This document shows, piece after piece, positions 7,008 to 15,782 of a DNA stretch of 35,393 nucleotides. How positions within the stretch are numbered: position 1 is the first letter of the stretch; the number at the start of each line of letters is the position of its first letter. The notes under the pieces are model-generated. The model saw nothing but the letters and a program-made list of their open reading frames with translations. It was not told where the DNA came from and ran no database searches. A program made the position numbers and the translations under genes. Location: positions 1-35,393 of the forward strand of contig NZ_QTTN01000057.1 of the NCBI RefSeq assembly GCF_003386535.1. The letters are read 5' to 3'. Source of the stretch: Paenibacillus taihuensis. Its GTDB lineage: Bacteria > Bacillota > Bacilli > Paenibacillales > Paenibacillaceae.

Positions 7008-8290
7008 GTTGTGTAAGGTTTAATTACAACTAATTCTCGTTCGGCGAGTACAGTTAAAGCATTCAGAACACCATATTTGACATGGGCATACGTCAATCCT
7101 CCCTGCATATACGCGATATACGGCTCACGAATCGGCGCATCCGCAGATAACTCCAAGCTGCCACCTTGCATGAACGTACCTGCCGCCATGATGACAGGAT
7201 GCTCGTAGCCAGGCATGTCCCACGGCTCAGGCACAACATGCGCATCAACTGCAGAGGCGCGCTGGACGCCTTGGACAAATGCGATCAGCTGCTCCGCGCG
7301 ATCGAAGCGGATCGCTTGAATCAAGTCAGTCCGCGGCGCATCGTAACGTGGATTGCTCTCGAAGCCGAGCAACTCAAACATCGCGGCTCCGAATACGCTG
7401 CCTTTGATCGCTTGTCCAACAAGATGCGGTGCAAGGAACAGGCCTTGGTACATGGAACGAAGCGTGCCAAGGGTAGCGCCTACCTCTCCGCCGATCCCTG
7501 GCGCTGTAAGCCGGTATGCCGTCAGATCGACTGCTATCTGCGTACCTGCTACATAACCGCCTGTTGGAGCAATGCCACCACCAGGATTTTTGATTAAGGA
7601 ACCTGCCATGAGATCAACGCCAACTTCCGTCGGCTCCAGCTCCTCGGTAAACTCGCCATAGCAATTGTCCACGAACACATAGACATCCGGCTTTATTGCT
7701 TTTACCCGTTTTACCATGTCTCCAATCTGAGCAACCGTGTACGAAGATCGCCAGTCATAGCCGCGTGAACGTTGAATGCCGATGACCTTCGTGCGTTCGT
7801 TGATACTCGACTCTACTGTATCCCAATCGATCGAGCCATCTGCGAGCGGAGCGACTTCTCCGTATCGGATGCCGAAGTCCTGCAGCGAACCTTTGCCATC
7901 GCCCGGCTTGCCAATCACTTTATGAAGCGTGTCATAGGGTCTGCCCGTAATGTAAAGCAGCTCATCCCCCGGACGAAGCAAGCCGAACAAAGCGCAGCTA
8001 ATCGTATGTGTACCTGACACGAAGTGCGGCCGCACAAGAGCGGCCTCAGCGCCGAATACATCCGCGTAGACAAGATCAAGCACTTCTCTACCTGTATCAT
8101 TGTACCCATAGCCCGTCGATCCATTAAAATGAAAATCACTTACTTTATGCTTCTGAAATGCATCGATTACTTTCCACTGATTGCGCTCAGCGATACCTTC
8201 AATTGAACGAAAAACAGGGGCGGCCTGCGTCTCCGCAGCCTCCGCCCACTTGGTTAATTCCAGCCAACTTTCACTTTCATGCTGCCTCAC
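7004..8290 (-). CDS. ynbB: PLP-dependent methionine gamma-lyase-family protein (YnbB)
   Basis: A fold-type I PLP enzyme, 428 aa, of the family long annotated as aluminium resistance or methionine gamma-lyase-like protein. The physiological reaction is not settled. The cofactor region is visible: the phosphate-side SGTHTIS stretch, the Asp in FVDNCYGEFTE, and the Schiff-base Lys in LMAGSLIKNPGGGIAPTGGY. The start is GTG with GAGGAGAG about ten bases upstream. It sits 33 bases downstream of hflX and just upstream of glnR, as in B. subtilis. Its stop codon overlaps the glnRA -35 and its last codons contain a GlnR operator. Confidence 0.92.
   Translation of the reverse strand: MRQHESESWLELTKWAEAAETQAAPVFRSIEGIAERNQWKVIDAFQKHKVSDFHFNGSTGYGYNDTGREVLDLVYADVFGAEAALVRPHFVSGTHTISCALFGLLRPGDELLYITGRPYDTLHKVIGKPGDGKGSLQDFGIRYGEVAPLADGSIDWDTVESSINERTKVIGIQRSRGYDWRSSYTVAQIGDMVKRVKAIKPDVYVFVDNCYGEFTEELEPTEVGVDLMAGSLIKNPGGGIAPTGGYVAGTQIAVDLTAYRLTAPGIGGEVGATLGTLRSMYQGLFLAPHLVGQAIKGSVFGAAMFELLGFESNPRYDAPRTDLIQAIRFDRAEQLIAFVQGVQRASAVDAHVVPEPWDMPGYEHPVIMAAGTFMQGGSLELSADAPIREPYIAYMQGGLTYAHVKYGVLNALTVLAERELVVIKPYTT
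7012..7028. promoter_or_regulatory. GlnR/TnrA operator 1
   Basis: TGTAAGGTTTAATTACA is a perfect match to the known GlnR/TnrA site TGTNAN7TNACA. It lies just upstream of the glnRA -35, inside the last codons of ynbB. Confidence 0.85.
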
Positions 8291-8323
8291 GATAGATGTC
8301 TCTCCTCAATAGTTCCTTAAACT

Positions 8324-9616
8324 TTATACCTGCTCTACGAAGGCTTCCAGCTTATGCCCGTGCACCTCGTAGTCTTGTTTGCTCAGCTGTACTGTCAGCC
8401 GCATGTTATCCCCATCAACGGACTGTTCGATCACGTCACCTGTCCGATAGACAAGTGCAATCAAATCACCGCGTTCAGCAGGCAGCAGGAAGGTCTTCGT
8501 ATCCCCGGTCAACCGATCTTGAATCGTTTGCTTCAAACGAAGCAAATCGTCCTCGTTGTATGCGCTCATGACAAGTGTATCCTGTCCGTTCACCGGAAGG
8601 AGCTGAGTGCCATCGTCCTCGCACATATCGATCTTGTTATAGATCATGAGCGTCGTCTTCCCCGAAGCGCCAAGCTCGCTCATAATCCGCTCAACAACGC
8701 GGATTTGCTCTTCGCGCATGATGGACGAGCTGTCAATGACATGCAGCACGAGATCCGCTTCGCACACCTCTTCCAGTGTTGCACGGAATGCCGCTACCAA
8801 GTCATGCGGCAAGTTCTGAATGAACCCTACCGTATCGGTGAGGATCACTTCTTTGCCGCTCGGAAGCTCCAGCGTCCGAGATGTCGGGTCGAGCGTCGCG
8901 AACAATTGGTTCTCGACATAGACGTCTGCTGCAGTCAGCTCGCGAAGCAGCGTTGACTTGCCGGCATTGGTGTAGCCGACCAGCGCAACCTGCTGTACGC
9001 CTGACTTGCGTCTGCGTTCGCGATGCAGCGTACGATGGCGCACGACCTCATCGAGAACTTGCTTCAGATCGGAGATTCGATCCCGGATGTGACGGCGGTC
9101 GGTCTCGAGCTTCGTCTCACCGGGACCTCTCGTCCCGATACCGCCGCCGAGACGGGAGAGATTCTTGCCATGGCCGGACAACCGTGGCAGCAGGTAACTG
9201 AGCTGCGCCAGCTCAACTTGGATAATACCTTCACGCGTCTTCGCGCGCTGGGCGAAAATATCAAGAATAAGCTGCGTCCGATCGATAATCTTCAGATCGA
9301 GTGCCTCTTCCAGGTTGCGCACCTGCGCACCGGAGAGCTCTTGATCGAAGATCGCCGTCGTAGCGCCGAGCTCCTCGGCTACCGCGCGCAGCTCCTCTAC
9401 TTTTCCTTTGCCGATAAACCATTTGGTATCGACAGATTCTTTATTCTGTGTCAGCGTCGATAACACTTCTACGCCGGCCGTTTCAGCCAAGCTGACAAGC
9501 TCTTGTAACGAATGCTCAGGATCGCCGGAGCCTCGCTTAATATCTGGCGTAACCAGACTGACGAGCACCGCCCGATCCTGCAATTCTCTATCTGTTTCGT
9601 ACGTACCTTGCCGCAT
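8324..9616 (-). CDS. hflX: HflX, ribosome-associated GTPase
   Basis: HflX binds 50S and 70S ribosomes and helps split stalled ribosomes under stress. The protein is 430 aa. It has an N-terminal HflX domain (with KWFIGKGKVEEL and the Gly-rich GGGIGTRGPGETKLE linker, about 157-171) and then the G domain: G1 GYTNAGKST (214-222), G3 DTVGF and G4 NKID. A small C-terminal domain ends the protein. Upstream AAGGAG is about 13 bases from the ATG, longer than usual, and no nearer start exists. It follows spoVK by 37 bases and precedes ynbB by 33, so the three may share transcripts. Confidence 0.95.
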   Translation of the reverse strand: MRQGTYETDRELQDRAVLVSLVTPDIKRGSGDPEHSLQELVSLAETAGVEVLSTLTQNKESVDTKWFIGKGKVEELRAVAEELGATTAIFDQELSGAQVRNLEEALDLKIIDRTQLILDIFAQRAKTREGIIQVELAQLSYLLPRLSGHGKNLSRLGGGIGTRGPGETKLETDRRHIRDRISDLKQVLDEVVRHRTLHRERRRKSGVQQVALVGYTNAGKSTLLRELTAADVYVENQLFATLDPTSRTLELPSGKEVILTDTVGFIQNLPHDLVAAFRATLEEVCEADLVLHVIDSSSIMREEQIRVVERIMSELGASGKTTLMIYNKIDMCEDDGTQLLPVNGQDTLVMSAYNEDDLLRLKQTIQDRLTGDTKTFLLPAERGDLIALVYRTGDVIEQSVDGDNMRLTVQLSKQDYEVHGHKLEAFVEQV

Positions 9617-9653
9617 CTAGTTCATGCAACTCCTTCTATACCTAACATGCTGC

Positions 9654-10652
9654 TTATTTATCCCATTTCAAATCTTCCGGACGAACCGACATCAGCTCCT
9701 GCTTTCCTGGGGAGCCGGTCGGATATTGAGTCATTAGGCGAACAGCCTGATGCCGGAACGCCTTCTCAATAATATTGCGTACATACCGCGCGTTGCTGAA
9801 GGCAAACATCGACATCGCCTTCTCCTGCATGAGATGCTGTCTCAGCTTGAATACGGTCTGCGGCATAAGCGTATAGTCACGATCCTTCGACATGAGCTCA
9901 GCAATCTGAATAAGCTGGTCAATCGAATAGTCGGGAAAATCAATCTGGATCGGGAAACGCGACGGCAAGCCCGGGTTGGTCAGCAAGAAGTTCTCGATCT
10001 CGAGCGGATAACCGGCCAAGATGAGGACGAATTGGTTCCGATAATCCTCCATCGCCTTCACAAGGGTATCAATCGCTTCCTTGCCGAAATCCTTCTCCCC
10101 GCCTCTAGCCAAACTGTATGCTTCGTCCACAAACAAAACACCGCCGAGCGCTTTGCGTACGAGATCACGCGTCTTCTGCGCGGTATGTCCGATATATTCG
10201 CCAACCAGATCGGCACGTTCGACCTCGATCATATGGCCCTTCGAAAGAACGCCCATCTTGTTAAACAGTTTGGCTACAATCCGCGCAATTGACGTTTTAC
10301 CGGTCCCCGGATTGCCTGTAAAAATCATATGGTACACATGCGAGCCGCCTGATAGTCCAGCATCAGAACGCATCCGGCTAATCTGCAGCAGCGCATAAAT
10401 CTCATAAATTAGCAGCTTTACATTGTCCAAACCGACCATCGGATCAAGCTCCCGCTGGATTTCGAGGTATGGATCATTCGCGGACAGCGGTCTTGCCGCA
10501 GCGATTGGCTCACTCTCCAGCGCTTGCGCCGAGCTGCTCGTCGATGCAGATGCATAAGATTCACTGCTGCGAAGCACCACATTAATCTGCCGCGAAGGTC
10601 TGCCGCTGCCGCCTCCTCCTGTTGATACGACTCGATCGTCCATTTGCTTCAT
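9654..10652 (-). CDS. spoVK: SpoVK, AAA+ stage V sporulation protein
   Basis: A CbbX-type AAA+ ATPase needed for late spore maturation in B. subtilis, acting in the mother cell. The product is 332 aa. The first 55 residues are a low-complexity Ser/Gly/Ala stretch, probably disordered. The AAA+ core has Walker A GNPGTGKT (113-120), Walker B GVLFVDEA (171-178), a sensor region ILAGYP and an arginine-finger region PGLPSRFP. An in-frame GTG precedes the ATG by one codon, but AAGGA is six bases from the ATG. A sigma-E-like promoter lies 47-75 bases upstream. The neighbours hflX and ynbB match B. subtilis. Confidence 0.93.
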   Translation of the reverse strand: MKQMDDRVVSTGGGGSGRPSRQINVVLRSSESYASASTSSSAQALESEPIAAARPLSANDPYLEIQRELDPMVGLDNVKLLIYEIYALLQISRMRSDAGLSGGSHVYHMIFTGNPGTGKTSIARIVAKLFNKMGVLSKGHMIEVERADLVGEYIGHTAQKTRDLVRKALGGVLFVDEAYSLARGGEKDFGKEAIDTLVKAMEDYRNQFVLILAGYPLEIENFLLTNPGLPSRFPIQIDFPDYSIDQLIQIAELMSKDRDYTLMPQTVFKLRQHLMQEKAMSMFAFSNARYVRNIIEKAFRHQAVRLMTQYPTGSPGKQELMSVRPEDLKWDK

Positions 10653-10698
10653 CACCTATCCTTCGCTGGATCATCGGCATCAGCTGCACGTATAATCC

Positions 10699-10727
10699 AT
10701 TGTATTCTAGTGATTTCAGCCATATTA
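10699..10727 (-). promoter_or_regulatory. candidate sigma-E promoter of spoVK
   Basis: On the minus strand TAATATG (10721-10727), a 14-base spacer and AATACAAT (10699-10706) match the sigma-E consensus KMATATT-N14-CATACAMT at 13 of 15 positions. B. subtilis spoVK belongs to the sigma-E regulon. Confidence 0.55.
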
Positions 10728-10760
10728 ACAGTTTTCGAAGCCAGTCTTACAGGATGAGAA

Positions 10761-11441
10761 TTAGAACGAATTCGGCAGCTGAACGCCCATTCGCAGGAGC
10801 AGTTCATCGAGCTTCCATTTGGTAAAAGCAAGCACTTCGCGCGACTGATTAAACGCCGCCGACAGAACTTGCGATTTAAATCCAACTGTCAGCGTATCGC
10901 TCGGATAACCCAGGTATTGCGCAATGTCCGCCGCTCTAGGCGAATGAAAGTCATGCGTCACAATGAGCAGATGCTTCCATCCCCGCTTATATGCGAGCGG
11001 CTTGCTGAACAGCAGGTTCTCGTATGTACTGCGCGAATCTTCCTCCAGCACCATCGCTTCCACTGGAACGCCCTTGGCCTTCAAGTAGTCGCGCATGCCT
11101 TCCGCTTCTGATAATGTAGAGCCGTTATGATCATGTCCACCGGACAAAATAAAATGCTCGACCTTCCCCTGCTTGTACAACTCAAAACCGTGTTCAAGCC
11201 GCTCTCTCAGCCCAGGGCTCGGCTTGTCAGACCATAATGCCGCTCCAAGAATGATCGCCGCGTCCGCTTGCGGAATCTCCTTCGGAGCTTGGTAGCTGTT
11301 GATGACATAGAGCAGATAAGCACACCAGAATACACCGATTGCGATAGCGTAAGCGCAAATCCGCAGCAGGAACCGAATGGACCGGAACCGGCTGCGGACA
11401 CCGCGCTTCTTAGGCTTCTTCGTAGCTGGAGCTGGTTTCAT
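10761..11441 (-). CDS. YdcF/SanA-family (DUF218) membrane protein
   Basis: A 226-aa protein with a very basic N-terminus (1-21), one membrane helix (about 22-46) and a DUF218 Rossmann-like domain facing outward. Family motifs seen are ADAAIILGA, ILSGGHDH, LEEDSRSTYENLLFSK and IVTHDFHSPRA. Relatives include E. coli SanA and YdcF, linked to envelope integrity; YdcF binds S-adenosylmethionine, but the reaction is unknown. The ATG overlaps the TGA of the DUF402 gene (ATGA), so translation is probably coupled. Confidence 0.88.
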   Translation of the reverse strand: MKPAPATKKPKKRGVRSRFRSIRFLLRICAYAIAIGVFWCAYLLYVINSYQAPKEIPQADAAIILGAALWSDKPSPGLRERLEHGFELYKQGKVEHFILSGGHDHNGSTLSEAEGMRDYLKAKGVPVEAMVLEEDSRSTYENLLFSKPLAYKRGWKHLLIVTHDFHSPRAADIAQYLGYPSDTLTVGFKSQVLSAAFNQSREVLAFTKWKLDELLLRMGVQLPNSF

Positions 11442-11992
11442 GATTCGCTAAGTTCTCCATTCTGAGCAAGCGCCTTGCGATGCTTGAGACTAAGGGTGAA
11501 GTACCGGAACCTTCCGTTGCGTATCGTGGACAGCAGTCTTCCCGCCGTCTTGCGTGCGAGCGCAGCGTCCTTGTTCGTTACGGTCCCTTGGCTTACCGCT
11601 TCCTCAAGCTCATCTTCATCCAGCAGGAACACTTCCCCGGTTGGCAGTACAACGACATCCAAGTACAAATCGTCAAACCACGGGACTTGCTGGTCTGTCA
11701 GACCTTGCGTCTTGCAGATATCGATATACCATTGAACGACCCGGTTTTTATCATCAAACATCGTCGTCACTACAAAATGTTCACCGCGCGGGAAATGCTG
11801 CATCCATAAATATCCGCGGTCAGCGAGGCATAATCTGCGCCCGTTGTATTCTTTCCAAAGCGGTTCGCGCAATTCATGAATGCGGTAGAACGTCACCAGC
11901 CCTCTAAACTCGTCTGCGTCCATCGCAAGGCACGTATAGCTTCTTCGCAAGATGCGGCGCCAATTGGCTCGGTCAGAAAATTTTCGTTTCAT
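11438..11992 (-). CDS. DUF402 (FomD/Ntdp-like) protein
   Basis: A 184-aa soluble protein of the DUF402 family. Seen features are the WMQHFP strand, the W..D.CK.Q helix turn, the conserved acidic cluster WFDDLYLDVVVLPTGEVFLLDEDE and a C-terminal helix. Characterised members (Staphylococcus Ntdp, Streptomyces FomD) are metal-dependent nucleoside di- or triphosphate hydrolases using such Asp/Glu clusters, so a nucleotide phosphatase role is likely. It is the first gene of a two-gene unit with YdcF. The ribosome site GGAAAGG lies in a small hairpin at the end of a structured leader (11993-12095). Confidence 0.82.
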   Translation of the reverse strand: MKRKFSDRANWRRILRRSYTCLAMDADEFRGLVTFYRIHELREPLWKEYNGRRLCLADRGYLWMQHFPRGEHFVVTTMFDDKNRVVQWYIDICKTQGLTDQQVPWFDDLYLDVVVLPTGEVFLLDEDELEEAVSQGTVTNKDAALARKTAGRLLSTIRNGRFRYFTLSLKHRKALAQNGELSES

Positions 11993-12095
11993 ACGGAACG
12001 ACCTTTCCGTTAGGATCGCGCCGAAGTCTCAGCGCGGAAGGACACCTGCAGCCTGACACCGATGTCAGAACGCTGCAGAAGGGTAGATTTCCCTT
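11993..12095 (-). promoter_or_regulatory. structured 5' leader of the DUF402 gene
   Basis: Four consecutive hairpins precede the start codon on the minus strand. Arms are 12079-12083/12091-12095, 12046-12058/12063-12078 (13 bp with a 3-base bulge), 12017-12021/12032-12036, and ACGGAA/TTCCGT at 11993-11998/12005-12010. The last touches the ATG and holds most of the ribosome binding site. I cannot match it to a known riboswitch class. Confidence 0.45.
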
Positions 12096-12177
12096 ATTAA
12101 AAAAAGCTTACCACATCTTAACGTCCATATTCCAGCGCGCCGGGAAAATAAACCAAGCCCTGCTTGTACCAAGATGC

Positions 12178-12206
12178 AAAAAGGAGAGCAGCAACAGCTG
12201 CTCCCC
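12178..12206 (-). terminator. terminator after the cyclophilin gene
   Basis: On the minus strand a 10-bp stem (12197-12206 with 12183-12192, one G-T pair, 4-base loop) is followed by five Ts. Confidence 0.85.
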
Positions 12207-12221
12207 TCTTCATACTCATCT

Positions 12222-12965
12222 TTATTTCTCCGAAATGGCAATCGACTCGATATGAACATCCTTTGTCGGCTTGCTGTCTTGCTGCTCGCCGTTGCCTGGT
12301 CCAACCGGAGTTGCTGCAATTGCTTTTACAACATCCATCCCTTTGGACACTTTACCGAAAATCGTGTAGTTTGGCATGCTATTCAGGAATTTCGCATCCG
12401 GCCCGGTGCAAATGAAGAATTGGCTGCCGCCGCTTCCCGGCTGACCTGTGTTCGCCATCGCAATCGTGCCATCCTCGTACTTGTGGCCGTTATTGAGTTC
12501 GTCCGGAATCGTGTAGCCAGGACCGCCAGACCCTGTACCAGTCGGGTCGCCGCCTTGGATCATGAAGCTTTGAATAATCCGGTGGAACTTTACGCCTTCG
12601 TAATACTTTTCCTTCGATAGGAAAACGAAATTGTTCACCGTTTTCGGCGCATCCTTGGCATACAGGTCGATCGTGAATTCGCCTTTGTTCGTCTTCACAA
12701 CAGCGCTGTAAGCCTTCGCTGTGTCGATGGACATCTTCGGCATTTCTTTCCACGACTTCTGTCCTGTCTGTCCTGCATTCGTCGAGCCGCCTGACGTTGC
12801 GTTTCCTGTGCCGTTGCTGGATGTGTTGTCTGCCGGGTCGTTCGTCGTATCCGTAACCGTTCCTTGGTTGTTCTGAGCCGCATTGTTATCCGATTTGTTG
12901 CCGCATCCAGCTACCACGATAAGCATAGCTGACAAAATGAGTACTAGCGCAGTTCGGTTCATCAT
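12222..12965 (-). CDS. cyclophilin-type peptidyl-prolyl isomerase, lipoprotein
   Basis: Catalyses proline cis/trans isomerisation, here outside the membrane as a lipid-anchored foldase. With the ATG at 12965 it has 247 aa. It starts with a signal peptide ending in lipobox VAGC (Cys21), then a Ser/Thr/Asn/Gly-rich linker to about residue 75, then the cyclophilin domain. Active-site motifs are VKFHRIIQSFMIQGGDPTGTGSGG in parts (FHR, FMIQGGD), FFICT and the Trp-lacking NYTIFGKV. GGAGGA lies ten bases before this ATG and overlaps an upstream TTG, which I rejected; a second ATG follows at 12962. It starts about 30 bases after the PBP stop with no terminator between, so the two are probably co-transcribed. 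Confidence 0.92.
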   Translation of the reverse strand: MMNRTALVLILSAMLIVVAGCGNKSDNNAAQNNQGTVTDTTNDPADNTSSNGTGNATSGGSTNAGQTGQKSWKEMPKMSIDTAKAYSAVVKTNKGEFTIDLYAKDAPKTVNNFVFLSKEKYYEGVKFHRIIQSFMIQGGDPTGTGSGGPGYTIPDELNNGHKYEDGTIAMANTGQPGSGGSQFFICTGPDAKFLNSMPNYTIFGKVSKGMDVVKAIAATPVGPGNGEQQDSKPTKDVHIESIAISEK

Positions 12966-12995
12966 GTTCGGTAATTCCTCCAAAAGTTGCTTAAA

Positions 12996-15671
12996 TTATG
13001 GGTTTGTCGTCGTTGGATTCGTTGCATTGCCTTGCGGATCCGGCTGACCATTTACGGGAACCGAACCGTCTCCGGCAGGCGGAGTTTGAGTCCCGCCTGT
13101 ACCATTATTGGTGCCGCCAGTGCCGCCAGTGCCGCCAGTGCCGCCAGTATCGCCGGTACCACCGCCACCGCCGGCTCCTGGATCAGTCGTTTGACCGCCA
13201 TCGTTCGGTGTCCCCGTGCCGCCGTTACCCGGCGTCTGGCCATTGTTCCCGCCTGAACCCGGTTCTGCAGTGCCGTTGCCAGGCGTTTCTGTTCCGCCAT
13301 TGCCTGGTGTCTCGGTACCGTTACCCGGACCCCCATTGCCTGGCAGCGTGCCTTCGTTACCCTGATTGCCCTCGTTGCCATTGCCCGGCGTTTCTTCCGC
13401 AGGAGGCGTAATTTCCACCTCAGGAATATCAACCTTAATCGTCTCAGAAGGCGTGCCTTCCATCTCCTTCTGCGGATCATAAGCCGTGACATAGTACTGG
13501 TAGCTCATGCCTGGCATTACGCTCATATCGTCAACACCAGTTGCATCAAGCGCATCCATCAGCTTCGTGAATGCCGCCTCGTTTGCTTCCTTACGATATA
13601 GACGATACGTCATGCCTGTTCCTTCAACTGGCGCCCATGACAGCTTCACTACCGCGCCTTGCTCGTCGTAGACGGCGTTGAAATTCGCAATGCCAACCGG
13701 CGGCTTCTCTTCTTGAACGTTAGAAGGCTTCGTGAAGCTGCCTTTCGGCACGCCTTTAATCGCATCTTTCATAACTTTACCGAACAGCGCCGCAGCTTGG
13801 GAGCTGCTCTTCTTGATCATATGATCCTTGTCTGTATGATCGTAGCCCATCCAGACAACAGCAGTCCATTCCGGCGAATAACCGGCGAACCAGGCATCAC
13901 GATTATAGCCGTTTTTCAAGCCTGGAATACCGTTCTGCGTCGTACCCGTCTTACCTGCAACAGGGCGGTCGATACGTGCATTGACGCCTGTGCCGCCTTT
14001 TTCAAGAACGCCTTGCATCATGTCCGTCATATAATAGGCTGTCTCCGGCTTCATGAGCTGCTCTGATTTCGGCTCACTGTATTCGTACAGCGAATCGCCT
14101 TCCTTGTCGGTAATTTTGATCAAGGAGTGCGGATCTACGGATTTGCCTTCGTTTGCAAAAGCGCTGTACGCGGTTGCCATCTGAAGCGGCGTTACGCCGT
14201 TCGTCAAGCCGCCAAGTCCAATCGCCAAGTTGCGGTCTTGCGCGCTGTCGAGCTCGAAGCCCATTTTGTCCGCAAATTTCAGCCCTGTCTTCACGCCCAT
14301 CTCATTGAGAAGCCATACCGCGGATGCGTTACGCGACTCTTTGAGCGATTGGCGCATGCTGACAGGTCCAATATATTTGACCTTGTTAGAGTCTGTCGGA
14401 CAATAATCGCCGTAACAAGCCTTCGTATCCTGCAAGATCGACCATGGATACCAGTCGCCTGAATCAATGGCCGGTCCGTACACCGTAATCGGTTTGAAAG
14501 AAGAACCCGGCTGACGCGGCACGAGAACGCGGTTCAGACCTTTCTTCACATAGTCGCGTCCGCCGATGATGCCTTGAATTTCCCCGTTTCGGTGATCGAG
14601 AATGATCATAGCGGCTTGTTCCTTCTGATCATCGACGCTCTGCTCGAAGTTGGAGTCATCCTCAAACTCCCGCTCCATCGCGGATTGAGCTTGCGTATTC
14701 AGTGTCGTATAGATGTTATAGCCGCCAGTGCGAAGCTGCTCTTCTGTCAGTCCGCTTACTTGCTCCGCTTCGTTCACGACGAAATCTACAAACGACAGAT
14801 ACGAATCGCCGGATGATTTCTGATGTTCAACCGGTACATATTTAACCGCCTTAGCCTTATCCATCTGTTCCTTCGTGATGTAGCCTTGATCGAACATCAG
14901 CTGCAGCACGACGCTGCGGCGCTCCATCGAATTATCTGGATTGCTGATCGGATTGTAGGTTCCCGGCGCTTTCGGAATGCCCGCCAGCGTCGCCATTTGC
15001 CAAAGCTCCAGATCCTTCAGATCCTTGTCAAAATAATACCTCGCTGCCGTTTTGATCCCATAGACGCCTTTCCCGAAGTAAATCCGGTTCAGGTACATCG
15101 TGATGATTTCGTCCTTCGTCTTCTTATGCTCGAGCGCTACGGCGATCGAGGCTTCCGTCGCTTTACGGAAGAACGTTTTGTCCTGGGACAGGAACAAGTT
15201 CTTCGCCAGCTGCTGGGTAATCGTACTGCCGCCTTCAACAGCGCTGCGCGCCACGACGTCCTTCACTATGGCACGGCCGATCGACCAAAGATCAATACCG
15301 GAATGCTCCTCGAACCGCCGGTCCTCTGTCGCAATAACCGCGTCGCGCATCAGCTCCGGAATATCGGCGAACTCCACCGTTTCGCGGTTGCCGCCTGCGA
15401 CGACGAGCTTCGTAACTTCCTTGCCTTTGGCATCGTAGATCGTGGACGCTTCCGGCAGTACGAATTTATCTTGGTTTTCGGCGAGAATGCGTTCACCGTT
15501 CAGAATAATTAACAAGTACCCGATAATGCCGCAGACGACTGCAATTGCGCCTGTGAAGAACAACCAGATCGCCGCCTTGCGCCGATTAATGCGCTTCTTG
15601 CCTTTCTTGCCGGGTTTCCCCGACTTCTCTTTTTCCGCCTTACTGCTCCTGCTGCGTGGTCCTTCAGTCAT
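12996..15671 (-). CDS. class A penicillin-binding protein (PBP1A type)
   Basis: Bifunctional peptidoglycan synthase, 891 aa, anchored by one helix (about 33-57) after a basic cytoplasmic tail. The glycosyltransferase domain (GT51) has catalytic Glu116 in ATEDRRF and the QQLAKNLFLS motif. The transpeptidase domain has SxxK at Ser390-Lys393 (GSSFKP), SxN at 446-448 and KTG at 574-576. A fibronectin type III-like domain follows (about 655-752). The last 140 residues are a Gly/Asn/Thr/Pro low-complexity tail with PGNGG and GGT repeats, which may span or bind the wall. GGAGGGG lies about nine bases before the ATG. The downstream gene is an extracytoplasmic cyclophilin, which could assist folding of secreted enzymes. 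Confidence 0.95.
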   Translation of the reverse strand: MTEGPRSRSSKAEKEKSGKPGKKGKKRINRRKAAIWLFFTGAIAVVCGIIGYLLIILNGERILAENQDKFVLPEASTIYDAKGKEVTKLVVAGGNRETVEFADIPELMRDAVIATEDRRFEEHSGIDLWSIGRAIVKDVVARSAVEGGSTITQQLAKNLFLSQDKTFFRKATEASIAVALEHKKTKDEIITMYLNRIYFGKGVYGIKTAARYYFDKDLKDLELWQMATLAGIPKAPGTYNPISNPDNSMERRSVVLQLMFDQGYITKEQMDKAKAVKYVPVEHQKSSGDSYLSFVDFVVNEAEQVSGLTEEQLRTGGYNIYTTLNTQAQSAMEREFEDDSNFEQSVDDQKEQAAMIILDHRNGEIQGIIGGRDYVKKGLNRVLVPRQPGSSFKPITVYGPAIDSGDWYPWSILQDTKACYGDYCPTDSNKVKYIGPVSMRQSLKESRNASAVWLLNEMGVKTGLKFADKMGFELDSAQDRNLAIGLGGLTNGVTPLQMATAYSAFANEGKSVDPHSLIKITDKEGDSLYEYSEPKSEQLMKPETAYYMTDMMQGVLEKGGTGVNARIDRPVAGKTGTTQNGIPGLKNGYNRDAWFAGYSPEWTAVVWMGYDHTDKDHMIKKSSSQAAALFGKVMKDAIKGVPKGSFTKPSNVQEEKPPVGIANFNAVYDEQGAVVKLSWAPVEGTGMTYRLYRKEANEAAFTKLMDALDATGVDDMSVMPGMSYQYYVTAYDPQKEMEGTPSETIKVDIPEVEITPPAEETPGNGNEGNQGNEGTLPGNGGPGNGTETPGNGGTETPGNGTAEPGSGGNNGQTPGNGGTGTPNDGGQTTDPGAGGGGGTGDTGGTGGTGGTGGTNNGTGGTQTPPAGDGSVPVNGQPDPQGNATNPTTTNP
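13111..13146 (+). repeat. four 9-bp tandem repeats inside the PBP tail
   Basis: Four perfect copies of GTGCCGCCA encode the Gly-Gly-Thr repeats of the PBP C-terminal tail. The unit keeps the reading frame, so slippage would change tail length without breaking the gene. Confidence 0.9.
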
Positions 15672-15782
15672 CTGTAAGGTCCCCTCCAGTCCTTCGCGAG
15701 ATTGCCTCTCTCTCTATTTATACCCTATATGTGTAAACGGCAACGGTTCTGTTTGAAACGGATCAAGCCCTAACCGTAACAA

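Noticed and set aside
13111..13146. Short tandem repeats considered as a CRISPR-like array
   Set aside because: The units are contiguous 9-mers without spacers and encode Gly-Gly-Thr in the PBP tail.
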